Assembly (NCBI GenBank): GCA_006384855.1
Contig: VCJN01002223.1
Span: 62,001-126,000, forward strand
DNA length: 64,000 nt
Direction of reading: 5' to 3'
Source of the DNA: Tetraselmis striata
Taxonomy: Eukaryota; Chlorophyta; Chlorodendrophyceae; Chlorodendrales; Chlorodendraceae
Shown here: piece after piece, positions 20,046-32,116 of the stretch
How positions within the stretch are numbered: the first letter of the stretch is position 1
How the letters are laid out: each line of letters starts with the position of its first letter
Translations under genes and position numbers: made by a program
Notes under the pieces: generated by a model
What the model was told of the DNA's origin: nothing
The model's database searches: none
What the model saw: the letters and a program-made list of their open reading frames with translations, nothing else

Positions 20046-20624
20046 CGCTATTTTTATCGTACGCGTGACGCCGTCACGGATGTCACACCTCGGCCACCTG
20101 CCGTAAAGTACCTCGCCGTCACGGATGTGACCTGCCCTAGTTTAGAGCATGTCCTTTGCGCGAAAATATCAAGATATTGTCGTGCAAACTGCCATTTGCG
20201 TTAGGCAATATCAGCGCTGCTGGGGTCCTGCTCGATATTGCGTAACGCAACGCCCTGATGCGCCCTGCTGCCGAGGTTCTGGCTTGATATCGCAGCCGTC
20301 ATCACCTGTGCTGACGGCTGCCACTCGTCCTCCGTATTGCGCTTGGGCGCGCACTACCCGTCTTGTGCCACGCGTACTACTTGGGTGGTTTGTGTCATTC
20401 GGGTGTTGCTACTGGGTGCCCGAGCGGCCATACCGCAGCATCATCCAATACCGCGTTCCGCGATGGTGGACGACACGCTGCTCGTGCCGTGCCGCATTGG
20501 CAAGCGATGGTTGCGGCACATCTTGACACGTACGAAAACGTTGCAGAGGAGCTTGTCGCAAGACTTCCCTCACTGGCGCAACCGGTAGGCATCGTCAGGT
20601 AACTTCAAAGCGCGCGGCAGTATT

Positions 20625-20655
<31 letters not shown>

Positions 20656-23600
20656 CACCTCCTCTCGATCCCGACTTGGCCCGCGACGTTTGTGCGCCGT
20701 TTGTGCACTGCGTATTGTCGCGCCGTGAAGAGGCGCACTTAACGATTATTGACCCGGCCGAATATGGTTCCCGGCCGCGAATTTCACGTTGGCTGCCATT
20801 CTCAGCACGCGCGGCTTGCGCTGCTTATAGCCGCACTGAACCCCCCCCCCCCCCCCCGCACACACACACACACACATCCACACAGCCCAAACTACTCCAA
20901 CTTGCGCGTATAGACATGATTGCTATCTCTTCCGGACTATCCATGCACTTTGCTCCACTAGGCCTGCCTGACACCCCCCTCTCCCCCGCCCCCTCTCTCC
21001 CCTTGCTCTAAACATAAACTCAAGGCTGCTCTGGCTCTACGCCCGAGCACAACCAGCAAGTTGCAGCGCGCGTAGATGCAACTCTCCTGCCTACAAGCAG
21101 GTGCGCGCCTGGTGTGTGCTTGGAGGCACAGGGGAGGGGACTGCGTAGTCGGCTGTGAGGAATAGCCGCACGCCATGTTGCATGCTGCTGCCGCAGCGTC
21201 GGACCAGCCGGCTGGGGTGCACAGGGGCCGTGCGCAGATGCAGCGTGCTTGACGCCATGATGCCCCGACGCCCCCGTTGGTGCGTCGTCCAGTTAGGGTA
21301 ATGGCAATGGGGGAGGAACAAGGGCTTGTCATGGGCATTCAGGCAGACTGCGGGACTTAGTGTCACTGAATCAACTGCAATAGATGCAGTTGCTACCGTA
21401 GTGCAATCATGATGCTGGACATTCGTTTGGACGGTAGGGCCGCAGCGACGCCGGCCTGCAGCTGCGCCGTCTTGCCGCGGTGCAGGTGCACACTCGCGCA
21501 ATGTGTGTAGTATTTGATAGTGGTGCCACACATTGATTGCATGGAGGGATTGCATGCGTGACAGGGTGGGGGGGGGGGGGGGGGAGGGGGGGGGGGGGGG
21601 GGGCTAACGAGTGCATGGCAGGTGCTGGCGGCAGGGCAGGTGGCGTCGCAAGCGCAGCCGCTGAGGAAGCAGCATGCAGGCACTACAGGAAGCATTGTAG
21701 GTTGGGAGCAGCAGTGCGGTGGTTGGGATGGCGCCGGACTAGTATTGGCAGGCTTTAGTACTGGCAGCATGACTAGATTATAGCTAGCAATGTGTAATAA
21801 AACGCATGGCGATACTTGGCCTATGCTGGGCTGCGCAACTTCTGCACATTGCGTACGCCACTGCACCAGCGCCTCCCAGTGAGCGTGCAATACATTCTGA
21901 GGTCCATGTTGGGCTACACTGTAGGGGAAGTGCATGTGTGGGATGGCTGGGCTGGGCAGTATTTGCAGAAATGACGCAATAAACTTACACCATTTTAGTG
22001 ACCTAGCTAATGTCGGGCATCTCCCCCTTTTTGAGGCGTGTGCCACACTTATTCAAACGGTCCGTCTCTTGGCAGTTGTCAAAGGCTTTTGCTACGTCGA
22101 TGCCTTCCTTCCCTAGGCGTTGTGCTGTAGCATCTACAATGTCAATGATTGTGCGTCTGCGCGATAAATGCTTCCTTCCACTGCAAGACGCTCTATAGGC
22201 CTTGCACTTTGGATAAGCATTCGGGCTGGCAATCATTGTCTGTACTGATGGCTTTTGCACTGTCTGTTTTGTTCCGTTGGGAAATAACATCTATTTGGGT
22301 GCCATAATTCCACTCTGTGTACAATCCTGACACAGTTTTGACATCCGTACACATTCGACAAAGATTTGCTCGGACCTCCGCAGGTAGAGAATAGTAATCG
22401 CTGTGTTGTGATGCAGACTGCGGAGCTTGCGCCGGCCGCGGTGCTGTGCCATGTTGGGCCACAGTGGTCGCCAGATGGGGCACCTGTACTGGTCCCACTA
22501 GCGGAGGACGGGTGGCCGTTGATGGCCTCGCCTCCGCCTATGCCAAACGGGAGGGGAGAAGGGGAGGTAGCATATTACGGAGAAATAAGCGTAAAGGCGA
22601 AGCTTAATAGACATACATGTACGGCGCACACCACTAGTAAAATATGTGCTTCGGAGGTTCAATGCGTACCTGGTCATTGCCGGGAGCACCAAGCTGCTCA
22701 GCTACGAGCTCCAGTGCCGTATTTACAGCAGCTTGAATTCACGTAGAGTAGTGTGGGCGCGATGGGCGGCTTTATCCTATGCTGCTCTAGAATCCATTTG
22801 GAATTGGAGGTTGTCCATCATGCTCTAAAATGCAGATTGCATTACCTTGTCTCTGTCCCCTACCTTTGTTAATATGTCCTGCAGAATAGTGACATTGCAA
22901 TGTGAGAGAATTATGTGTATGCAAAGCTTTAAAGCTAATTGATGGAGGTTGCGCACCTGGTGGATTCGGCAGACCATATCTGGTAGGGCATGGAGAGATT
23001 CAGCAACATCCGGCGCAAATTCCTCCACTGTAGGCCCCACACAGTTGTTCGCAGAGGAAACCAAATGCTCAGCAAGATCGTTTGCATATTGTTTATGTGC
23101 CTGTGTTCTGAATACTGCCATATGAAAGAGGGTGGTCACTGAGCCCGGATCGAAGCGCCAACCCTTTCCTGAAATAAAAGTGCAAATATGATGTGGCGGT
23201 AACAACCGAGGCATAGTTCTAGTCAGCAAAAAACTGTCATATGGTAAAAAATGGATGGAGTACATGTACATGCAATCCCGGCATGCAGAGGGACTTACTG
23301 CGCTCCACAAATATGTTGACAGTGAAAAGCTCCTGCCGGTCGCAAGTGTGGTCGCCTGCGCAGTTGCAAGCATCTCCCTGCCTATAGACCTATAGAGCGG
23401 TTTGATTTCCCAGATTGCATCGCCTTGTCACCTCTCCGCGGTCCATCGAATTGTCGGCTTGTTATCTATCAGTTGCCACCAAGCAGCAAGAAGGGAGAAA
23501 ATTCGTACAAAATTAAACTCATATAACGTACATTATTTCAAGGATAGGAAGCATAAGTGCATACATTGTCACAAGGGTGGTAAGGCGGAAAGCTAGATAA

Positions 23601-24069
23601 GCGCGAACCTACGCTAGGCCGATACTTACATATTGCCTGATCGGCTGCGTTTCGCAGCCCCCAGCATGGCTTGCGACTGCTGCGATATCCGTGATAGTCA
23701 TAGGGCAGCTTTCTTGCTCTTTATGTTCCTGCGATCCTTCTTCAGACAATGAAGGCGGAACTCATCCATAGCCTCCGGCAGCCTTCCGCCGTATGATGAA
23801 TCCTGTGGCACAAGTCGCTATATTCCCGCACGGATGGTATTCGCGACTTCAGTATTAGCCGGTAGCGACTACATGTACCCGCTATTTTTAATAGATTTAG
23901 ACATCGACGACGTATACGTATATATATGATAATCCGCGCGCGCGCGGCTTCTGCTCGTACGAGATATCAGAAGCGGGCGTCACGGTGTTTGGCGCTCGTC
24001 ACGGATATCGATGGCCGTGACACGGCCGGTACGGGAGTGACATATGCCCCTTGCATGAGGATAGGAATA
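20046..24069. repeat. Array unit 2
   Basis: Nearly identical to unit 1 over its first three quarters. Near its end it has small unit-specific changes (ATAACG insertion near 23523, ATTAGCC, ACATGTACCCG). It shares the GTAAGT donor with units 3-5. Confidence 0.85.
22003..23373 (-). mobile_element. Crypton-like ORF of unit 2
   Basis: The same pieces as in unit 1: a 182-codon frame at 22825-23373 and the GCR1_C-like halves in frames 22193-22498 and 22003-22290. The putative first donor is GTAAGT. The CRMRTD of unit 1 reads CRMCTD here. Confidence 0.5.
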
Positions 24070-24861
24070 CGCTATTTTTATCGTACGCGTGACGCCGTCA
24101 CGGATGTCACACCTCGGCCACCTGCCGTAAAGTACCTCGCCGTCACGGATGTGACCTGCCCTAGTTTAGAGCATGTCATTTGCGCGAAAATATCAAGATA
24201 TTGTCGTGCAAACTGCCATTTGCGTTAGGCAATATCAGCGCTGCTGGGGTCCTGCTCGATATTGCGTAACGCAACGCCCTGATGCGCCCTGCTGCCGAGG
24301 TTCTGGCTTGATATCGCAGCCGTCATCACCTGTGCTGACGGCTGCCACTCGTCCTCCGTATTGCGCTTGGGCGCGCACTACCCGTCTTGTGCCACGCGTA
24401 CTACTTGGGTGGTTTGTGTCATTCGGGTGTTGCTACTGGGTGCCCGAGCGGCCATACCGCAGCATCATCCAATACCGCGTTCCGCGATGGTGGACGACAC
24501 GCTGCTCGTGCCGTGCCGCATTGGCAAGCGATGGTTGCGGCACATCTTGACACGTACGAAAACGTTGCAGAGGAGCTTGTCGCAAGACTTCCCTCACTGG
24601 CGCAACCGGTAGGCATCGTCAGGTAACTTCAAAGCGCGCGGCAGTAATTGCCCCCCCCCCCCCCCCCCCCCCCCCCACCTCCTCTCGATCCCGACTTGGC
24701 CCGCGACGTTTGTGCGCCGTTTGTGCACTGCGTATTGTCGCGCCGTGAAGAGGCGCACTTAACGATTATTGACCCGGCCGAATATTGTTCCCGGCCGCGA
24801 ATTTCACGTTGGCTGCCATTCTCAGCACGCGCGGCTTGCGCTGCTTATAGCCGCACTGAAC

Positions 24862-24892
<31 letters not shown>

Positions 24893-25590
24893 ATCCACAT
24901 CCACACAGCCCAAACTACTCCAACTTGCGCGTATAGACATGATTGCTATCTCTTCCGGACTATCCATGCACTTTGCTCCACTAGGCCTGCCTGACACCCC
25001 CCTCTCCCCCGCCCACTCTCTCCCCTTGCTCTAAACATAAACTCAAGGCTGCTCTGGCTCTACGCCCGAGCACAACCAGCAAGTTGCAGCGCGCGTAGAT
25101 GCAACTCTCCTGCCTACAAGCAGGTGCGCGCCTGGTGTGTGCTTGGAGGCACAGGGGAGGGGACTGCGTAGTCGGCTGTGAGGAATAGCCGCACGCCATG
25201 TTGCATGCTGCTGCCGCAGCGTCGGACCAGCCGGCTGGGGTGCACAGGGGCCGTGCGCAGATGCAGCGTGCTTGACGCCATGATGCCCCGACGCCCCCGT
25301 CGGTGCGTCGTCCAGTTAGGGTAATGGCAATGGGGGAGGAACAAGGGCTTGTCATGGGCATTCAGGCAGACTGCGGGACTTAGTGTCACTGAATCAACTG
25401 CAATAGATGCAGTTGCTACCGTAGTGCAGTCATGATGCTGGACATTCGTTTGGACGGTAGGGCCGCAGCGACGCCGGCCTGCAGCTGCGCCGTCTTGCCG
25501 CGGTGCAGGTGCACACTCGCGCAATGTGTGTAGTATTTGATAGTGGTGCCACACATTGATTGCATGGAGGGATTGCATGCGTGACAGGGT

Positions 25591-25621
<31 letters not shown>

Positions 25622-28102
25622 CTAACGAGTGCATGGCAGGTGCTGGCGGCAGGGCAGGTGGCGTCGCAAGCGCAGCCGCTCAGGAAGCAGCATGCAGGCA
25701 CTACAGGAAGCATTGTAGGTTGGGAGCAGCAGTGCGGTGGTTGGGATGGCGCCGGACTAGTATTGGCAGGCTTTAGTACTGGCAGCATGACTAGATTATA
25801 GCTAGCAGTGTGTAATAAAACGCATGGCGATACTTGGCCTATGCTGGACTGCGCAACTTCTGCACATTGCGTACGCCACTGCACCAGCGCCTCCCAGTGA
25901 GCGTGCAATACATTCTGAGGTCCATGTTGGGCTACACTGTAGGGGAAGTGCATGTGTGGGATGGCTGGGCTGGGCAGTATTTGCAGAAATGACGCAATAA
26001 ACTTACACCATTTTAGTGACCTAGCTAATGTCGGGCATCTCCCCCTTTTTGAGGCGTGTGCCACACTTATTCAAACGGTCCGTCTCTTGGCAGTTGTCAA
26101 AGGCTTTTGCTACGTCGATGCCTTCCTTCCCTAGGCGTTGTGCTGTAGCATCTACAATGTCAATGATTGTGCGTCTGCGCGATAAATGCTTCCTTCCACT
26201 GCAAGACGCTCTATAGGCCTTGCACTTTGGATAAGCATTCGGGCTGGCAATCATTGTCTGTACTGATGGCTTTTGCACTGTCTGTTTTGTTCCGTTGGGA
26301 AATAACATCTATTTGGGTGCCATAATTCCACTCTGTGTACAATCCTGACACAGTTTTGACATCCGTACACATTCGACAAAGATTTGCTCGGACCTCCGCA
26401 GGTAGAGAATAGTAATCGCTGTGTTGTGATGCAGACTGCGGAGCTTGCGCCGGCCGCGGTGCTGTGCCATGTTGGGCCACAGTGGTCGCCAGATGGGGCA
26501 CCTGTACTGGTCCCACTAGCGGAGGACGGGTGGCCGTTGATGGCCTCGCCTCCGCCTATGCCAAACGGGAGGGGAGAAGGGGAGGTAGCATATTACGGAG
26601 AAATAAGCGTAAAGGCGAAGCTTAATAGACATACATGTACGGCGCACACCACTAGTAAAATATGTGCTTCGGAGGTTCAATGCGTACCTGGTCATTGCCG
26701 GGAGCACCAAGCTGCTCAGCTACGAGCTCCAGTGCCGTATTTACAGCAGCTTGAATTCACGTAGAGTAGTGTGGGCGCGATGGGCGGCTTTATCCTATGC
26801 TGCTCTAGAATCCATTTGGAATTGGAGGTTGTCCATCATGCTCTAAAATGCAGATTGCATTACCTTGTCTCTGTCCCCTACCTTTGTTAATATGTCCTGC
26901 AGAATAGTGACATTGCAATGTGAGAGAATTATGTGTATGCAAAGCTTTAAAGCTAATTGATGGAGGTTGCGCACCTGGTGGATTCGGCAGACCATATCTG
27001 GTAGGGCATGGAGAGATTCAGCAACATCCGGCGCAAATTCCTCCACTGTAGGCCCCACACAGTTGTTCGCAGAGGAAGCCAAATGCTCAGCAAGATCGTT
27101 TGCATATTGTTTATGTGCCTGTGTTCTGAATACTGCCATATGAAAGAGGGTGGTCACTGAGCCCGGATCGAAGCGCCAACCCTTTCCTGAAATAAAAGTG
27201 CAAATATGATGTGGCGGTAACAACCGAGGCATAGTTCTAGTCAGCAAAAAACTGTCATATGGTAAAAAATGGATGGAGTACATGTACATGCAATCCCGGC
27301 ATGCAGAGGGACTTACTGCGCTCCACAAATACGTTGACAGTGAAAAGCTCCTGCCGGTCGCAAGTGTGGTCGCCTGCGCAGTTGCAAGCATCTCCCTGCC
27401 TATAGACCTATAGAGCGGTTTGATTTCCCAGATTGCATCGCCTTGTCACCTCTCCGCGGTCCATCGAATTGTCGGCTTGTTATCTATCAGTTGCCACCAA
27501 GCAGCAAGAAGGGAGAAAATTCGTACAAAATTAAACTCATACATTATTTCAAGGATAGGAAGCATAAGTGCATACATTGTCACAAGGGTGGTAAGGCGGA
27601 AAGCTAGATAAGCGCGAACCTACGCTAGGCCGATACTTACATATTGCCTGATCGGCTGCGTTTCGCAGCCCCCAGCATGGCTTGCGACTGCTGCGATATC
27701 CGTGATAGTCATAGGGCAGCTTTCTTGCTCTTTATGTTCCTGCGATCCTTCTTCAGACAATGAAGGCGGAACTCATCCACAGCCTCCGGCAGCCTTCCGC
27801 CGTATGACGAATCCTGTGGCACAAGTCGCTAGATTCCCGCACGGATGGTATTCGCGATTTCAGTATTAGGCGGTAGCGACTATACATGTACTACTACACG
27901 CTATTTTTAATAGATTTAGACATAGACGACGTATACATATATATATATATATATATATATGATAATCCGCGCGCGCGCGGCTTCTGCTCGTACGAGATAT
28001 CAGAAGCGGGCGTCACGGTGTTAGGCGCTCGTCACGGATATCGATGGCCGTGACACGGCCGGTACGGGAGTGACATATGCCCCTTGCATGAGGATAGGAA
28101 TA
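24070..28102. repeat. Array unit 3
   Basis: The 3' part shares with unit 4 several variants absent from units 1, 2 and 5: AAATACGTTGAC, CATCCACAGCC, GACGAATCC, CGCTAGATTCCC and a long (AT)n run near 27940. This points to duplication or conversion between units 3 and 4. Confidence 0.85.
26021..27391 (-). mobile_element. Crypton-like ORF of unit 3
   Basis: The same organisation: 26843-27391 (182 codons; EHLASSANN instead of EHLVSSANN, shared with unit 4), then 26211-26516 and 26021-26308 with the GCR1_C-like halves. Confidence 0.5.
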
Positions 28103-31100
28103 CGCTATTTTTATCGTACGCGTGACGCCGTCACGGATGTCACACCTCGGCCACCTGCCGTAAAGTACCTCGCCGTCACGGATGTGACCTGCCCTAGTTT
28201 AGAGCATGTCATTTGCGCGAAAATATCAAGATATTGTCGTGCAAACTGCCATTTGCGTTAGGCAATATCAGCGCTGCTGGGGTCCTGCTCGATATTGCGT
28301 AACGCAACGCCCTGATGCGCCCTGCTGCCGAGGTTCTGGCTTGATATCGCAGCCGTCATCACCTGTGCTGACGGCTGCCACTCGTCCTCCGTATTGCGCT
28401 TGGGCGCGCACTACCCGTCTTGTGCCACGCGTACTACTTGGGTGGTTTGTGTCATTCGGGTGTTGCTACTGGGTGCCCGAGCGGCCATACCGCAGCATCA
28501 TCCAATACCGCGTTCCGCGATGGTGGACGACACGCTGCTCGTGCCGTGCCGCATTGGCAAGCGATGGTTGCGGCACATCTTGACACGTACGAAAACGTTG
28601 CATAGGAGCTTGTCGCAAGACTTCCCTCACTGGCGCAACCGGTGGGCATCGTCAGGTAACTTCAAAGCGCGCGGCAGTAATTGCCCCCCCCCCCCCCCCC
28701 ACCTCTTCTCGATCCCGACTTGGCCCGCGACGTTTGTGCGCCGTTTGTGCACTGCGTATTGTCGCGCCGTGAAGAGGCGCACTTAACGATTATTGACCCG
28801 GCCGAATATTGTTCCCGGCCGCGAATTTCACGTTGGCTGCCATTCTCAGCACGCGCGGCTTGCGCGGCTTATAGCCGCACTGAACCCCCCCCCCCCCCCC
28901 CCCACACACACACATCCACACAGCCCAAACTACTCCAACTTGCGCGTATAGACATGATTGCTATCTCATCCAGGCTATCCATGCACTTTGCTCCACTAGG
29001 CCTGCCTGACACCCCCCTCTCCCCCGCCCCCTCTCTCCCCTTGCTCTAAACATAAACTCAAGGCTGCTCTGGCTCTACGCCCGAGCACAACCAGCAAGTT
29101 GCAGCGCGCGTAGATGCAACTCTCCTGCCTACAAGCAGGTGCGCGCCTGGTGTGTGCTTGGAGGCACAGGAGAGGGGACTGCGTAGTCGGCTGTGAGGAA
29201 TAGCCGCACGCCATGTTGCATGCTGCTGCCGCAGCGTCGGACCAGCCGGCTGGGGTGCACAGGGGCCGTGCGCAGATGCAGCGTGCTTGACGCCATGATG
29301 CCCCGACGCCCCCGCCGGTGCGTCGTCCAGTTAGGGTAATGGCAATGGGGGAGGAACAAGGGCTTGTCATGGGCATTCAGGCAGACTGCGGGACTTAGTG
29401 TCACTGAATCAACTGCAATAGATGCAGTTGCTACCGTAGTGCAGTCATGATGCTGGACATTCGTTTGGACGGTAGGGCCGCAGCGACGCCGGCCTGCAGC
29501 TGCGCCGTCTTGCCGCGGTGCAGGTGCACACTCGCGCAATGTGTGTAGTATTTGATAGTGGTGCCACACATTGATTGCATGGAGGGATTGCATGCGTGAC
29601 AGGGGGGGGGGGGGAGGGGGGGGGGGGGGGGGGGGCTAACGAGTGCATGGCAGGTGCTGGCGGCAGGGCAGGTGGCGTCGCAAGCGCAGCCGCTCAGGAA
29701 GCAGCATGCAGGCACTACAGGAAGCATTGTAGGTTGGGAGCAGCAGTGCGGTGGTTGGGATGGCGCCGGACTAGTATTGGCAGGCTTTAGTACTGGCAGC
29801 ATGACTAGATTATAGCTAGCAGTGTGTAATAAAACGCATGGCGATACTTGGCCTATGCTGGACTGCGCAACTTCTGCACATTGCGTACGCCACTGCACCA
29901 GCGCCTCCCAGTGAGCGTGCAATACATTCTGAGGTCCATGTTGGGCTACACTGTAGGGGAAGTGCATGTGTGGGATGGCTGGGCTGGGCAGTATTTGCAG
30001 AAATGACGCAATAAACTTACACCATTTTAGTGACCTAGCTAATGTCGGGCATCTCCCCCTTTTTGAGGCGTGTGCCACACTTATTCCAACGGTCCGTCTC
30101 TTGGCAGTTGTCAAAGGCTTTTGCTAAGTCGATGCCTTCCTTCCCTAGGCGTTGTGCTGTAGCATCTACAATGTCAATGATTGTGCGTCTGCGCGATAAA
30201 TGCTTCCTTCCACTGCAAGACGCTCTATAGGCCTTGCACTTTGGATAAGCATTCGGGCTGGCAATCATTGTCTGTACTGATGGCTTTTGCACTGTCTGTT
30301 TTGTTCCGTTGGGAAATAACATCTATTTGGGTGCCATAATTCCACTCTGTGTACAATCCTGACACAGTTTTGACATCCGTACACATTCGACAAAGATTTG
30401 CTCGGACCTCCGCAGGTAGAGAATAGTAATCGCTGTGTTGTGATGCAGACTGCGGAGCTTGCGCCGGCCGCGGTGTTGTGCCATGTTGGGCCACAGTGGT
30501 CGCCAGATGGGGCACCTGTACTGGTCCCACTAGCGGAGGACGGGTGGCCGTTGATGGCCTCGCCTCCGCCTATGCCAAACGGGAGGGGAGAAGGGGAGGT
30601 AGCATATTACGGAGAAATAAGCGTAAAGGCGAAGCTTAATAGACATACATGTACGGCGCACACCACTAGTAAAATATGTGCTTCGGAGGTTCAATGCGTA
30701 CCTGGTCATTGCCGGGAGCACCAAGCTGCTCAGCTACGAGCTCCAGTGCCGTATTTACAGCAGCTTGAATTCACGTAGAGTAGTGTGGGCGCGATGGGCG
30801 GCTTTATCCTATGCTGCTCTAGAATCCTTTTGGAATTGGAGGTTGTCCATCATGCTCTAAAATGCAGATTGCATTACCTTGTCTCTGTCCCCTACCTTTG
30901 TTAATATGTCCTGCAGAATAGTGACATTGCAATGTGAGAGAATTATGTGTATGCAAAGCTTTAAAGCTAATTGATGGAGGTTGCGCACCTGGTGGATTCG
31001 GCAGACCATATCTGGTAGGGCATGGAGAGATTCAGCAACATCCGGCGCAAATTCCTCCACTGTAGGCCCCACACAGTTGTTCGCAGAGGAAGCCAAATGC

Positions 31101-32116
31101 TCAGCAAGATCGTTTGCATATTGTTTATGTGCCTGTGTTCTGAATACTGCCATATGAAAGAGGGTGGTCACTGAGCCCGGATCGAAGCGCCAACCCTTTC
31201 CTGAAATAAAAGTGCAAATATGATGTGGCGGTAACAACCGAGGCATAGTTCTAGTCAGCAAAAAACTGTCATATGGTAAAAAATGGATGGAGTACATGTA
31301 CATGCAATCCCGGCATGCAGAGGGACTTACTGCGCTCCACAAATACGTTGACAGTGAAAAGCTCCTGCCGGTCGCAAGTGTGGTCGCCTGCGCAGTTGCA
31401 AGCATCTCCCTGCCTATAGACCTATAGAGCGGTTTGATTTCCCAGATTGCATCGCCTTGTCACCTCTCCGCGGTCCATCGAATTGTCGGCTTGTTATCTA
31501 TCAGTTGCCACCAAGCAGCAAGAAGGGAGAAAATTCGTACAAAATTAAACTCATACATTATTTCAAGGATAGGAAGCATAAGTGCATACATTGTCACAAG
31601 GGTGGTAAGGCGGAAAGCTAGATAAGCGCGAACCTACGCTAGGCCGATACTTACATATTGCCTGATCGGCTGCGTTTCGCAGCCCCCAGCATGGCTTGCG
31701 ACTGCTGCGATATCCGTGATAGTCATAGGGCAGCTTTCTTGCTCTTTATGTTCCTGCGATCCTTCTTCAGACAATGAAGGCGGAACTCATCCACAGCCTC
31801 CGGCAGCCTTCCGCCGTATGACGAATCCTGTGGCACAAGTCGCTAGATTCCCGCACGGATGGTATTCGCGATTTCAGTATTAGGCGGTAGCGACTATACA
31901 TGTACTACTACACGCTATTTTTAATAGATTTAGACATAGACGACGTATACATATATATATATATATATATATATGATAATCCGCGCGCGCGCGGCTTCTG
32001 CTCGTACGAGATATCAGAAGCGGGCGTCACGGTGTTAGGCGCTCGTCACGGATATCGATGGCCGTGACACGGCCGGTACGGGAGTGACATATGCCCCTTG
32101 CATGAGGATAGGAATA
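28103..32116. repeat. Array unit 4
   Basis: It has private changes in its first half (for example GTTGCATAGGAGC, CTCATCCAGGC, TTATTCCAACGG, TTGCTAAGTCG). Its end is shared with unit 3, including the long (AT)n run near 31955. Its poly-C tract near 28684 is short. Confidence 0.85.
30035..31405 (-). mobile_element. Crypton-like ORF of unit 4
   Basis: The same organisation: 30857-31405, 30225-30530 and 30035-30322. Private changes give GIDLAKAFDNC and TDRWNKCG in the C-terminal part, so this copy varies at the protein level. Confidence 0.5.

Noticed and set aside
25114-26064. 315-316-codon minus frames in units 3 and 5
   Set aside because: They exist only because the poly-G tract has a suitable length in these units. 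In other units the frame is split, and the translation is low-complexity proline.
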